DNA of 64,000 nucleotides from Fluviirhizobium alvei. GTDB taxonomy: Bacteria; Pseudomonadota; Alphaproteobacteria; Rhizobiales; Rhizobiaceae. Below are positions 33,825 to 42,018 of the stretch, piece by piece; position 1 is the first letter of the stretch; each line of letters begins with the position of its first letter. Below the pieces are notes generated by a model. It ran no database searches and had not been told where the DNA came from. It saw only the letters and a list, made by a program, of their open reading frames with translations. The stretch is taken from assembly GCF_030551875.1 (NCBI RefSeq), contig NZ_JAUOZU010000004.1:1-64000 (forward strand). The letters run 5' to 3'. Both the position numbers and the translations under genes were made by a program.

Positions 33825-34712
33825 TCAGAGAATGAAGTCCGACGCGACGAGGTTGATCTTGCCTTCCAGCTGGATCACCATGTCCGGCGTCGTATCGAAA
33901 TCCAGATGCTTGTTGAACTGGATGAACGTATCGCCATTCTTCTGGACGTAGCGCACCTGATTGCCAAGTTCGGCATTGAACGCATCTTTTCCAATGAAAA
34001 CAATGTCATCCTGGAATCCGGTCAGATCGATCTTGTCGCCCTGCGACTGCTTGAAGTCCATGATCTGATCGATATCGGTCGTCATGAATTCCTTGGAGGA
34101 TGAAAAGGCAAACACATCCGTCCCATCGCCGCCCCAAATTTTATCCTGACCGGCACCGCCATAGAGCGTATCGTTGCCTTCATCGCCCCGCAGGATGTCA
34201 TTTCCAACTTCGTTCAGCGCACGATCGCCATAGACCGCATCATTGCCCAGGCCACCATACACCGTGTCATTGCCGTTACCGCCGCTCAGCGTATCATTTC
34301 CATTCTGGCCCAGAACGTAGTCGTTGCCGCCGAAGGCATTGATTTCGTCCTTGCCGGAGGAACCGGTAAACATGTCGGCGCCAGCGAATGCCTTTGCGAC
34401 AATTTTGCCGATTGCATCGATGCCGGTATCAAATGCAGCACTAAGAGCCTTCAGGTCAATTTTCACATCGCGCAGCTGGATATCGACACTGCCCTTGTTT
34501 TCAAACCAGTCGAGGCTCTTCAATGTCCCGTCTGTCACATGGCCGTTCTTGTAAGTGAAGCCGGTGCCTCCGGCGACATAAATGTCAATTCCGGTTGTCG
34601 CAGAAAATGTCGTCTTCGCGCTTTTGGTTAAGTCAGCATTGACGACATTCAACATTATCAGCAGGTTATCTTCGTTAAAGACACTGCCGCCATAGACTGT
34701 TACTTTAGCCAT
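33825..34712 (-). CDS. Small RTX calcium-binding protein, predicted type I secretion substrate
   Basis: 295 residues without a signal peptide. Residues 1-110 are a beta-rich head of unknown fold starting AKVTVYGGSVFNEDN. RTX nonapeptides occupy about 112-200 (for example GNDTLSGGNGND). The C-terminal 85 residues, from DQIMDFKQSQGD to the final ASDFIL, are the secretion module shared with the other three RTX proteins of this window. AAGGAGAGG stands before the ATG. It is monocistronic, with a terminator hairpin downstream. An adhesive or matrix role is inferred from the family only. Confidence 0.85.
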   Translation of the reverse strand: MAKVTVYGGSVFNEDNLLIMLNVVNADLTKSAKTTFSATTGIDIYVAGGTGFTYKNGHVTDGTLKSLDWFENKGSVDIQLRDVKIDLKALSAAFDTGIDAIGKIVAKAFAGADMFTGSSGKDEINAFGGNDYVLGQNGNDTLSGGNGNDTVYGGLGNDAVYGDRALNEVGNDILRGDEGNDTLYGGAGQDKIWGGDGTDVFAFSSSKEFMTTDIDQIMDFKQSQGDKIDLTGFQDDIVFIGKDAFNAELGNQVRYVQKNGDTFIQFNKHLDFDTTPDMVIQLEGKINLVASDFIL

Positions 34713-35311
34713 CTGCCTCTCCTTGCTTGCCTCATCACATAACTTTTCATTGCATATATGATAGGCCGCAACTCACGCATCCCCACTTTTCGGTAGACGG
34801 CAAAATAAACCCGACGCACTGACAGGCCCCGGGCAATGGGCCACAGCAACTGGTACGGAATTGCGAATTCCCCCCCCCCACATCCCCGCTCTCTCCACCC
34901 ATGTTAACCTCCCTCCCGTCCCATCACGGATACACAGCCAGGCGTGGTTGCGAGATGGGGCCGGTGCCCGGCGGGTGGGAAGGACGTGAGCCTGTTCGCC
35001 GGGGGCGTGAGAGATCGGGTCCCCAGCATGCTCCCGGGCAAAAGCCCGGCCCTGGTGCAGGCGTGCGTGCGACGCACACAACCGCCCACCGCTGTCGGTT
35101 TGTGACGGGCAGATGGGAGGCGGGCAGCCCCCGTACCATCGCGCAAAAACCACCGAACGGGACACGGCGCGTGTCATTTTATACTTTTTCCGAGGCACAA
35201 ACCGTGTCCCGGCCGATCCGTCCCGACCTTTAAGGAAGGGGCACGAATGATTTCACACCGCGGGATGGTTCTACCGTTCGCGCGATCCTATCCCCCTGCC
35301 CGGAGGAACCG
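34713..35311. other. 600-bp gene-poor stretch with strong RNA-folding potential
   Basis: No credible protein gene is seen, though frames are open. It contains a run of ten C (34870-34879), the stems GGCCC...GGGCC (near 34826-34843), CCGGGC-AAAA-GCCCGG (35034-35049), GTGCGT-GCG-ACGCAC (35063-35077) and the competing pair at 35159-35210. Base use (many G and C runs) differs from the neighbouring genes. It separates the minus-strand RTX gene from the plus-strand gene at 35312 and must hold promoters for both. Confidence 0.6.
35159..35210 (+). promoter_or_regulatory. Attenuator-like alternative hairpins
   Basis: GACACG (35161-35166) can pair locally with CGTGTC (35170-35175), a hairpin followed by ATTTTATACTTTTT as in an intrinsic terminator. 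The same bases, as GGGACACGG (35159-35167), can instead pair with CCGTGTCCC (35202-35210). The two structures exclude each other. The arrangement is like a riboswitch expression platform but no known aptamer is recognised. Confidence 0.35.
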
Positions 35312-35743
35312 ATGACGATGATCGCCCCCGACGATGCCGACAGTGATCGCCTCACCAGCGAGGAGCTTGACGCAATCAAGCAACTGCTCTGGCGCGCATC
35401 CTTTCACCGGCTCAGCCTGCCGCGTCTCTGCCGCACCCGCGCCTGCCGCCGCCATCGATTTTGTCAGGAGGATCAGCCCTATCCGCCGCGCTGCCTGATG
35501 CAGTTCAAGCCCGGTCCTATCGATGCATTCCACGCTCTTCTGGATATGGTCAAGCTTCTGCTGGAGGATAGTGGCCCGGTGCAGCTGCCGGCCGATCCGG
35601 TCGCGCGCAGCTATTACAATCTTGCCCTGTGGGTGCTGATCGATATCGGCGAAAGCGCTCCGCGCTTCAGCGACTATGCGACCCTGGCCTTGCAGCGTCC
35701 GCTGATAGAGCTGGCAGATAGGACGGACGCGACATGCGCGTGA
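35312..35743 (+). CDS. Cys-rich protein of unknown function
   Basis: The 143-residue protein has GGAGG seven bases before its ATG. A cysteine cluster (LCRTRACRRHRFC and a further Cys at PPRCLM) with basic residues near residues 39-62 suggests a zinc site, perhaps for nucleic acid or protein contact. The rest is helical and acidic-neutral, with no signal peptide. The family looks specific to rhizobia and their relatives; I do not recognise a function. The gene follows the structured stretch 34713-35311 and is not in an evident operon. Confidence 0.7.
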   Translation: MTMIAPDDADSDRLTSEELDAIKQLLWRASFHRLSLPRLCRTRACRRHRFCQEDQPYPPRCLMQFKPGPIDAFHALLDMVKLLLEDSGPVQLPADPVARSYYNLALWVLIDIGESAPRFSDYATLALQRPLIELADRTDATCA

Positions 35744-35784
35744 TGACGGCAATGCCCATCGGCCCGGTCATCAACGTCCGGATG

Positions 35785-36024
35785 TTACGATTTGGAGGGG
35801 GATTTTTTCGACGTTTTGGCCGTCTTGGCGACCGCCTTCTTGGGCGCCGGGGTCACGATCGCCTCGGGCTCGGGGGGACGGGCTTCGCGCAGTGCGCGGA
35901 GCCGTTCCGTCTTGCGGTTGCGGGTGATCGCCTCACGCTCGACAATTTCACGGGCCGTCCGGTCAGTCAGGGCGGCCTTGTCCTGCGAAGAGAGACGGGC
36001 GGGCATGTTAGTTGTGGCTTTCAT
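35785..36024 (-). CDS. Small basic protein downstream of rpsU
   Basis: 79 residues, helical in the first two thirds (ARLSSQDKAALTDRTAREIVERE) with a Lys/Ala/Ser-rich tail (KKAVAKTAKTSKK) of the kind seen in nucleic-acid-binding proteins. AGGAGG precedes the ATG. It lies 33 bp after rpsU in the same direction, so it probably belongs to the csp-rpsU transcription group. Unknown function. Confidence 0.65.
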   Translation of the reverse strand: MKATTNMPARLSSQDKAALTDRTAREIVEREAITRNRKTERLRALREARPPEPEAIVTPAPKKAVAKTAKTSKKSPSKS

Positions 36025-36057
36025 ACCCGTCTGCCTCCTGGCATGGCTGGCGCGCGA

Positions 36058-36294
36058 TCAACGCGCGCGGGGGGATTTCTTCGGCGCCGGCAACAGGCCT
36101 TCGCGCTGCAGCTTCTTCTTCTGCGCCTTGCGGTGACGGCGCACGGCTTCCGCCGCTTCGCGCACCCGCTTTTCGGACGGCTTTTCGAAGGATTCGCGCG
36201 CGCGCATTTCGCGGAAGATGCCTTCGCGCTGCATTCTCTTCTTCAGAACCCGGAGGGCCTGTTCAACGTTGTTATCTCTGACGATGACCTGCAA
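36058..36294 (-). CDS. rpsU: 30S ribosomal protein S21
   Basis: 78 residues with the S21 signature from the start: [18 protein letters not shown], then [22 protein letters not shown] and a basic tail. S21 sits near the anti-Shine-Dalgarno end of 16S rRNA and helps initiation. The start codon is TTG (36292-36294), set by AGGAGATATC just upstream and by the conserved N terminus. It follows a small gene and the cold-shock gene in the same direction. Confidence 0.96.
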   Translation of the reverse strand: MQVIVRDNNVEQALRVLKKRMQREGIFREMRARESFEKPSEKRVREAAEAVRRHRKAQKKKLQREGLLPAPKKSPRAR

Positions 36295-36319
36295 GATATC
36301 TCCTGACGCAGCGGCGCTG

Positions 36320-36607
36320 CTACTTCTTCATGCGGATGCTGTTGGAATTGATCCAGCTCGAACGGCTGGCGGCGGAAGTTCTGGACGACGGATCGAGGCG
36401 CGGTACGGACGATGTATCGGGGTCGATATCATCCTCGCCGATGCTGCGTTCGAACGTCTCCTGTTCGAACCGGACGCGATAGGCATTAAGGCCACGCGTC
36501 TCCGGCAGCAGGCTGATGATTTCGCCGCGACCGTCCGGCTGGCGCGCACCGAGCACGCGGGCCTTGAGGACAACCACGTCACCGGGTCTGTAACGATGCT
36601 TGAGCAT
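36320..36607 (-). CDS. Small conserved protein between csp and rpsU
   Basis: About 95 residues from ATG 36607, chosen because AGGAG stands eight bases upstream; a longer frame reaches 36676. The first 60 residues form a compact beta domain ([21 protein letters not shown] and [18 protein letters not shown]), resembling small beta-barrel or SH3-like folds; the tail is Ser/Arg-rich. Position between csp and rpsU suggests a role in RNA or translation, but this is inference. Confidence 0.68.
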   Translation of the reverse strand: MLKHRYRPGDVVVLKARVLGARQPDGRGEIISLLPETRGLNAYRVRFEQETFERSIGEDDIDPDTSSVPRLDPSSRTSAASRSSWINSNSIRMKK

Positions 36608-36724
36608 GTCGACCGCTCCTGTGGTGGAAAACAGAAAAACAAAAGGCCGGGCATGGACCCGACCTCTCACCATCACTCAGCCGCGCTGCCAGTACATCCG
36701 TGGTCAACGGCGGCGAATGACAAA

Positions 36725-36934
36725 TCAAGCAGCCTGCAGGTTGTCTGCAGAATTCTTGCCGGACTTGCGGTCGCGGACGATGTCATAACGGATCTTCTGA
36801 CCGTCATTGAGGCCGCGCATGCCGGCACGTTCCACGGCCGAGACATGCACGAAAACGTCCGTGCCGCCGTCATCCGGCTGAATGAAACCAAAACCCTTGG
36901 TGGCGTTGAACCACTTCACTGTACCTGTGTTCAT
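36725..36934 (-). CDS. Cold-shock protein (CspA family)
   Basis: 69 residues with both RNA-binding motifs of the cold-shock domain: KGFGFI (RNP1) and VFVHVSAV (RNP2), after GTVKWFN. It binds single-stranded RNA and DNA as an RNA chaperone. The start at 36934 is supported by AAAGGA; a longer frame to 36955 is open. A sigma-70-type promoter about 130 bases upstream would give a leader of about 124 nt, as is usual for regulated csp genes. Confidence 0.95.
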   Translation of the reverse strand: MNTGTVKWFNATKGFGFIQPDDGGTDVFVHVSAVERAGMRGLNDGQKIRYDIVRDRKSGKNSADNLQAA

Positions 36935-37064
36935 AACGATTTCCTTTCGAAGCAATCGTTGTTGTTCTCGCGATACCTTGCGAGGATAGATCGATTATTT
37001 GAGAGGAAATCCGGCTTGAGCCTCAGGCTCTGTAGCGACGTCACAAGCAATGGTCGATAGGCTA

Positions 37065-37092
37065 GATATAGTCTCTATTTTTGATTTTGCAA
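37065..37092 (-). promoter_or_regulatory. Candidate csp promoter and leader
   Basis: On the minus strand a -35 box TTGCAA (37087-37092) is separated by 16 bp from a -10 box TATATC (37065-37070). The transcript would start near 37058 and carry a leader of about 124 nt with small hairpins (36966-36983 and 37018-37030). The remaining gap 37093-37308 holds nothing I can assign except the promoter of the next gene. Confidence 0.45.
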
Positions 37093-37308
37093 GCGAAACA
37101 GGCCGCATTTTGAAATTTCGGCAGCTAATCCACCTATCCCTCTGTTTTCATGGAAGGATATTATCGCGGGCTTTTCCAGCCTGCCGCGCCGCCTTCGCCA
37201 AACGGCACAGGAAAGGAAATTTGCATCGATTCCTTGAGCCTAGGCGTAAAGCCAATCCACTTGCGCTAATCTCACGCCGTACGAATCGCATGCTCTGGAG
37301 AGACAATC

Positions 37309-37800
37309 ATGCACAGAACCATCCTGGCCAGCGTCGCGGCCGCCCTCCTCTTCACAACCTCCGCCTTTGCCGCCGAAATCAGCTTTCCGAGCGATGCGCC
37401 GGTCGCCACCATGACCATTCCGGACGATTGGGGTCCGAAGGAAACCGAAACCGGCATCGATGCCACCGCGCCTGACAATTCGATCTATCTGGCCGTCGAT
37501 GTCGCCACCGCCGACAATACCGAAGCGACCGTCAAGGAAGCGATCGAGTATCTGAAGGAACAGGGCGTCACCGTCGATGCCGCCTCCGCCAAGCAGGATG
37601 AAGGCACGCTCAACGGCATGCCGCTCTTCACCATTTCCTGGTCGGGCACCGATGCGGATGGCCCTGCCAGCATCGGCCTTGCAGCCGTCACCGTTGGCGA
37701 CAAGAACCTCGTCTTCACCTACTGGGGCACCCAGGGCGAGGAAGACAAGAATGCCGAAGCCGTCAACGCCATCATGCGCAGCCTGAAGCCGGCGAACTGA
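37309..37800 (+). CDS. Secreted protein of unknown function
   Basis: 163 residues with a signal peptide (TILASVAAALLFTTSAFA-AE). The mature domain is acidic and cysteine-free, alternating strands and helices, with a central NSIYLAVDVATADN and a C-terminal KNLVFTYWGTQGEEDKNAE segment ending in a short helix (INAIMRSLKPAN-like). The pattern resembles small periplasmic stress proteins that follow the form 'histidine-kinase-like' in some annotations, but I do not recognise it. GGAGAG precedes the ATG. Confidence 0.72.
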   Translation: MHRTILASVAAALLFTTSAFAAEISFPSDAPVATMTIPDDWGPKETETGIDATAPDNSIYLAVDVATADNTEATVKEAIEYLKEQGVTVDAASAKQDEGTLNGMPLFTISWSGTDADGPASIGLAAVTVGDKNLVFTYWGTQGEEDKNAEAVNAIMRSLKPAN

Positions 37801-37813
37801 TTGATACGACTGT

Positions 37814-37835
37814 CGGGCGGCCGCTGGGTCGCCCG
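37814..37835. terminator. Hairpin between convergent genes
   Basis: CGGGCG (37814-37819) pairs with CGCCCG (37830-37835); G-U pairs extend it by two bases. It lies in the 50-bp gap between the stops of the secreted-protein gene and the GreA-like gene. No U run. Confidence 0.45.
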
Positions 37836-37850
37836 GCATCACAGCAGGAA

Positions 37851-38333
37851 TCAATTGATCGCGGTGATTTCGAGCTCCTGGGTTCCGACTGTCACCAGAT
37901 CCCCGATGCCTTTGCCGATCAGCGCCTGCGCCACCGGCGAGACAAAGGAAATCGAGCCCGTCTTCGGATCGGCCTCATCTTCGCCCACGATCCGATAGGT
38001 CTGCACGCGCCCGTCATCGCGTTCGAACGTCACGGTCGAACCGAATGCAACGCTTTCGTCGCCCGAGGGCTCCGGCATCACCTGCGCCGTGCGCAGCCGC
38101 TCGATGAAATAGCGAATGTCGCGCAGCGGCGCTGCCGTCTGGCGCCGCCTTTCGTTGGCGTCCTCGAGCCCGTTCGCCACCTCGAAGAGAGCTCTCGCCT
38201 CGGCAAGCAGGCGTTCGAGTTCGGCCAGACCCGTCCGGGTCACGAGATTGGGATGGGGCGAAATCGGCCGATCCGGCAATTGCGTCTCGGAAGCGGTTTC
38301 GGCACTCTCTTCCTTCAGAAAGGCTACGCTCAA
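37851..38333 (-). CDS. GreA/GreB-family transcription elongation factor-like protein
   Basis: About 160 residues. A coiled-coil segment (RTGLAELERLLAEARALFEVA) is followed by the GreA/B C-terminal FKBP-like domain with AFGSTVTFERDDG and a terminal SPVAQALIGKGIGD-TV segment. Such factors bind the RNA polymerase channel; this shorter coiled-coil version may be a regulator rather than a true cleavage factor. The start is TTG 38333 with GGGAG eight bases upstream; the frame runs on to 38486, but the residues there look non-coding. Confidence 0.85.
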   Translation of the reverse strand: MSVAFLKEESAETASETQLPDRPISPHPNLVTRTGLAELERLLAEARALFEVANGLEDANERRRQTAAPLRDIRYFIERLRTAQVMPEPSGDESVAFGSTVTFERDDGRVQTYRIVGEDEADPKTGSISFVSPVAQALIGKGIGDLVTVGTQELEITAIN

Positions 38334-38533
38334 CGTTAAACTCCCGCCCGGCTTAATTGTCGCAAGTACAACCGACACTGCCCAAATGCCGGCTTGAACA
38401 CAAGTCTTGCCAACGACAGAAGCATCGGCATCCCCGCCTTCCTGATTTGCAGGACAATTCTTTTGACGACAGGTGCCTTCCCGCATGGAATATTCCTGCT
38501 AGGCTTCGATGAAACAGAAGGCTGGAGAGACCG

Positions 38534-39880
38534 ATGGCGAATTTGTCTGCGCAGGAACAGTTGATGCTCGAACTGACAAACCGGGCGAGGATGGATCCGG
38601 TGGGCGAAGCCAGGCGCATGGGGCTGAGCAACCTCAACGAAGGTGTCGCCGCTGCGGACCGCATTTCATCCGCACCAAAACAGGTTCTGGCCGGCAATGA
38701 CGATCTTGCCCAGGCCGCCGCCAGGCACAGTTCCTGGATGCTGGCCCACGATATCTTCGATCACAGCGAAACATCCGGCACCTCGGGCTTCACCGGAAAG
38801 AATCCATCGGATCGCATGACGAACGCGGGCTACACGTTCAGCGGCAGTTTCACGGCCGGCGAAAACATTGCCGTGCGGGGCACCACGACACAGATCAACG
38901 CGAAAGATCTCACGCAGATGATCATTGCCCAGCACAAGGATCTCTTCGTCGATGAAAACATTGATGGCCGTGGCCACCGTCTCAACATTCTCGAGGATGC
39001 CTACCGCGAAATCGGTATCGGCCAGGAGAGCGGAAAGTTCGCCTTTGAAAGCGGCGGCACCCAGTTCAACAGTTCCATGGTCACACAGGATTTTGCCCGC
39101 AGCGGCACCAGCCTGTTCGTCACCGGCGTCGTCTACAAGGACAATGTCATCAACAATGATTTCTTCAGCGTCGGCGAACAGATCGCCGGCCGCAAGGTCT
39201 CGGGAGGCGGCCTCTCCGACACGACCGGTTCCGGCGGTGGTTACGAGCTGGCGATGGCGAACGGCAATGCCCGCAGCATTCTCTTCGATCTTGCCAATGG
39301 CGATGTCACGGTCGGACTGCAAACTTTCGTCACCAATATCAAGGTCGATGTGGTCAATGGCAACGAAGTCTGGACCAACGGGGAGCTCGCTTTCGTGTCA
39401 GGCAATGTTCGGCAGGTCCATGCGCTCGGCATTGCGGCAATCGATCTTGCCGGCGGCACCAATGGCCAGACACTGACGGGCAATGATGCGGCCAACCGGA
39501 TCGATGGCAAAGCCGGAAACGATGTGCTGATCGGCGGGCTCAGCGTCGATGTTCTGGTCGGCGGCAGTGGTGCGGACCAGTTCCGTTTCGATGATCGCCA
39601 TTCCGGCAAGACCAACTCGACGGCGGACCGGATCACGGATTTCACCGGCGCCGACACGATCAATATGGAACTGGTCGATGCCAATTCGAAAAAGGCCGGC
39701 GATCAGGATTTCAGCTTCATTGGCGGCGAGGCCTTCCATCACAAGGCCGGCGAACTGCGCGCCTTTTCATCCGGCGGCGATACGTTCATTCAGGGCGATA
39801 CGAATGGCGATGGCAGCGTGGATTTTCTGCTCAGGCTCGATGGGCGCCACGCGATGACCGCAGGCGATTTCGATCTTTAG
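38534..39880 (+). CDS. CAP/SCP-domain RTX protein, predicted type I secretion substrate
   Basis: 448 residues without a signal peptide. Residues 1-180 form a CAP (SCP/PR1) domain: NRARMDPVGEARRMG, the metal-ligand-like AAARHSSWMLAHDIFDH and GENIAV, and GHRLNILEDAYREIGIG. Residues 180-305 are a beta-rich linker. RTX repeats (DGKAGNDVLIGG) lie near 320-350, and the last 85 residues carry the shared secretion module ending AGDFDL. GGAGAG precedes the ATG. CAP proteins can be proteases, lipid binders or adhesins; no single role can be given. Confidence 0.88.
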   Translation: MANLSAQEQLMLELTNRARMDPVGEARRMGLSNLNEGVAAADRISSAPKQVLAGNDDLAQAAARHSSWMLAHDIFDHSETSGTSGFTGKNPSDRMTNAGYTFSGSFTAGENIAVRGTTTQINAKDLTQMIIAQHKDLFVDENIDGRGHRLNILEDAYREIGIGQESGKFAFESGGTQFNSSMVTQDFARSGTSLFVTGVVYKDNVINNDFFSVGEQIAGRKVSGGGLSDTTGSGGGYELAMANGNARSILFDLANGDVTVGLQTFVTNIKVDVVNGNEVWTNGELAFVSGNVRQVHALGIAAIDLAGGTNGQTLTGNDAANRIDGKAGNDVLIGGLSVDVLVGGSGADQFRFDDRHSGKTNSTADRITDFTGADTINMELVDANSKKAGDQDFSFIGGEAFHHKAGELRAFSSGGDTFIQGDTNGDGSVDFLLRLDGRHAMTAGDFDL

Positions 39881-40413
39881 GACTGGGTCCGGGAGGGCGC
39901 GTTGCGTTCGAATAGAATAACCTCGGCGCCGTGATAGTCCGTCCTTGCAAATTCGGCAAAGCCGAGCTTGGCGGCCACGCGGCGCGAGGCTTCATTCGAA
40001 GGTTCGATAAAACAGGTGATCCGCCGCCCGGCATGCGCCTCATCGGCCCAGGCCATCATGGCACTGACGGCTTCGGTTACGATGCCCCTGCCCTGGGCTG
40101 CGCCACGCAGCACCCAGCCTGCCTCCAGCGATCCCTCGATCGCCGGGTCTATTTTGCGGCGCAATTCCTGGAAACCGGTTTCCCCCAGGAAGGCGCCGGT
40201 CTGCCGGTCGGTGATTGCCAGATAGCCGAAACCCATATGGAGCCACATGCCGGCATGGCGCAGAAATCGGGTCCAGGAGGTCTCGCGATCGAAGGGCTTG
40301 CCGCCGATGAATCGAACGACCGCGGGGTCGGACCACATGGCGAAATAGGCATCGAAATCAGCGGCTTGGTGCGGCCGAAGAATAAGCCGCTCGGTGTGCA
40401 ATATCGGAATCAT
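39877..40413 (-). CDS. GNAT-family N-acetyltransferase
   Basis: 178 residues matching the RimJ/RimL-like group: TERLILRPHQAADFDAYF at the start, AGWVLRGAAQGRGIVTEAVSAMM (the acetyl-CoA pyrophosphate loop is GAAQGRG) and PSNEASRRVAAKLGF near the end. The acceptor may be a ribosomal protein N-terminus or a small amine. It overlaps the 3' end of the CAP-RTX gene by 4 bp and stands alone on this strand. Confidence 0.9.
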   Translation of the reverse strand: MIPILHTERLILRPHQAADFDAYFAMWSDPAVVRFIGGKPFDRETSWTRFLRHAGMWLHMGFGYLAITDRQTGAFLGETGFQELRRKIDPAIEGSLEAGWVLRGAAQGRGIVTEAVSAMMAWADEAHAGRRITCFIEPSNEASRRVAAKLGFAEFARTDYHGAEVILFERNAPSRTQS

Positions 40414-40461
40414 GGTGCAATGCTAGCGGATAAGTCAGCCGACCGCCAGCGCACACCCCCT

Positions 40462-41349
40462 TCACTCGGCTGGGGCGACGTCCGCCGCTGTCTCGCCGGC
40501 TCCATAGACAATGTACCAGACCACGGCGGTCAGCACCACCGCGCCGCCGGCCAGCACCGGCAATCCGACGCGCTCGTCGTAGAAGATCCAGACCCAGAGC
40601 GGACCGAGAACGACATCGAGCAGAGACAGGAGGCTGGCTTCGGCGGCCCCGATCAGGCGCGAACCCATCAGGATCAGGATATAGGCTATTCCAGTCGTAA
40701 GAATGCCGTAGAGCGCACAGGCCAGCAGTTGCTGCGGCGCCGGAATGCCGCCCGGCATGAAGGGCAGCGCAACGAGCAGCGCACCGCCGGCGGCAAGAAC
40801 GGTGATCGCGGTCGAATCCATGGCGGGGTGACGGCGGGCGATGACGAGTTGCAGCGCAAATCCGGCGGTCATGGCAAAGGCGGCGCCAATGCCGAGGAGA
40901 TCGCGCGGGCTCACTGCGGCGCCAACGGTCAGCACCACACCGAGGAAGGCGACCGAGCCTGCCAGGATGAACCGTTTCGTGACCCGTTCGCGGAACCAGA
41001 GAAAGGCAATCAAAGTGGCAAGGAACGGCAATGCCGCATAGACGATCATCACATTGGCAACCGTTGTCCACTGCAATGCCGCCACATAGCTGATGGTCGC
41101 GACGACCGAAACCGAGCCGGCAAAGAGGCCGAGCCAGCCGAATTGTCGTCCGTTACCGTCGTCGGAGGTCATCCGGTTGCGCACCAGCATGAAGGTTCCG
41201 AGCGTGACGAAGGAAAAGGCCGAACGCCAGCCGACGATCGACCAGACATCGAGTTCGGCCATCCGCACGAACAGACCGGCGGTGCTCCACAGAAGCGTCG
41301 AGAACAGGACGAGAAGGATGCCAAGCTGGCGATTACGTGCTAAAATCAT
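40462..41349 (-). CDS. EamA/DMT-family inner membrane transporter
   Basis: 295 residues with about ten membrane helices in two EamA repeats (residues about 10-140 and 150-285). Landmarks are WSTAGLFVRMAELDVWSIVGWR in the first and AAEASLLSLLDVVLGPLWVW in the second. The substrate is unknown. The frame is open to 41469, overlapping the tetR gene, but the ATG at 41349 is used; the ribosome site is weak. It is divergent from a TetR regulator across 54 bp containing a perfect dyad, which suggests ligand-induced efflux. Confidence 0.87.
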   Translation of the reverse strand: MILARNRQLGILLVLFSTLLWSTAGLFVRMAELDVWSIVGWRSAFSFVTLGTFMLVRNRMTSDDGNGRQFGWLGLFAGSVSVVATISYVAALQWTTVANVMIVYAALPFLATLIAFLWFRERVTKRFILAGSVAFLGVVLTVGAAVSPRDLLGIGAAFAMTAGFALQLVIARRHPAMDSTAITVLAAGGALLVALPFMPGGIPAPQQLLACALYGILTTGIAYILILMGSRLIGAAEASLLSLLDVVLGPLWVWIFYDERVGLPVLAGGAVVLTAVVWYIVYGAGETAADVAPAE

Positions 41350-41385
41350 GTCGGGAACCGTGAAAATCAGTGAACAATTCTCCAG

Positions 41386-41399
41386 TAGACGGTCGTCTA
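41386..41399. promoter_or_regulatory. TetR (NemR-like) operator
   Basis: TAGACG-GT-CGTCTA is a perfect 14-bp dyad in the 54-bp gap between the EamA and tetR genes, ending 4 bases before the tetR ATG. It resembles operators of NemR-type repressors (TAGAC/GTCTA half-sites). Confidence 0.72.
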
Positions 41400-41403
41400 G
41401 TAA

Positions 41404-42018
41404 ATGTCCATCCAATCCACGACACGCGACATGCTCATTTCCGAAGGCCTGCGGCAAATGCTTGCGCATGGCTATGAGGGGATCGGCATCGGCCCCGTGC
41501 TATCGGCCATGAATGTACCGAAAGGATCGTTCTATTATTTCTTCAAGAGCAAGGACGATTTCGTCCTTTCGATTCTCGATGCCTATGAGGCGCGCTACCG
41601 CACCATGCGCGAGGCACTTCTGGCCGATCCCAACCTCACCTCGCTGCAAAAGCTGGACCGTTATTTCGAAGTGATCGAAGAGGAGTTGCTGGACCATCAC
41701 CCGTCCGGCGGCTGCCTTTACGGCGTTCTCGCGCAGACCGTGACGGCGCGCGATGCCGCTATCCGGACCCGTCTGGCACGCTCCTACGAGACCTGGCACG
41801 CGGCCATCGTCGAAATTCTCGAGGGTGCCCGCAAAGCCGGCGAGATCGATGCCACCTCGGATACGGCTGAACTCGCCACTGATATCATCGATGCCTATGA
41901 AGGGACCCTGATCCGCATGAAGGCGACCGACGATCCGGCCGCCTTTCGTCGTTTCCGCACCCGCACCATCCCACGGCTCCTGTCGGTCGCAATGGTTCAG
42001 TCGACCGCTACGCCTTGA
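41404..42018 (+). CDS. TetR/AcrR regulator, NemR-like
   Basis: 204 residues. The helix-turn-helix (IGIGPVLSAMNVPKGSFYYFF) and the preceding GLRQMLAHGYEG match the NemR/AcuR group; these respond to electrophiles or acrylate-type compounds, often through Cys. One Cys is visible (GGCLYGVLA near residue 105). The ATG has no ribosome site and the operator ends 4 bases before it, so repression of initiation or a leaderless transcript is possible. It overlaps the LytTR gene 3' end by 22 bp. Confidence 0.9.
   Translation: MSIQSTTRDMLISEGLRQMLAHGYEGIGIGPVLSAMNVPKGSFYYFFKSKDDFVLSILDAYEARYRTMREALLADPNLTSLQKLDRYFEVIEEELLDHHPSGGCLYGVLAQTVTARDAAIRTRLARSYETWHAAIVEILEGARKAGEIDATSDTAELATDIIDAYEGTLIRMKATDDPAAFRRFRTRTIPRLLSVAMVQSTATP

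Noticed and set aside
34940-35110. Possible cobalamin riboswitch, RNase P RNA or SRP RNA
   Set aside because: Conserved boxes of these RNAs could not be matched in either strand.
34773-35233. Frames of 110-141 residues in the structured stretch
   Set aside because: Rich in Cys, Pro and Arg as expected for shadow frames in GC-rich DNA; no ribosome site and no recognisable domain.
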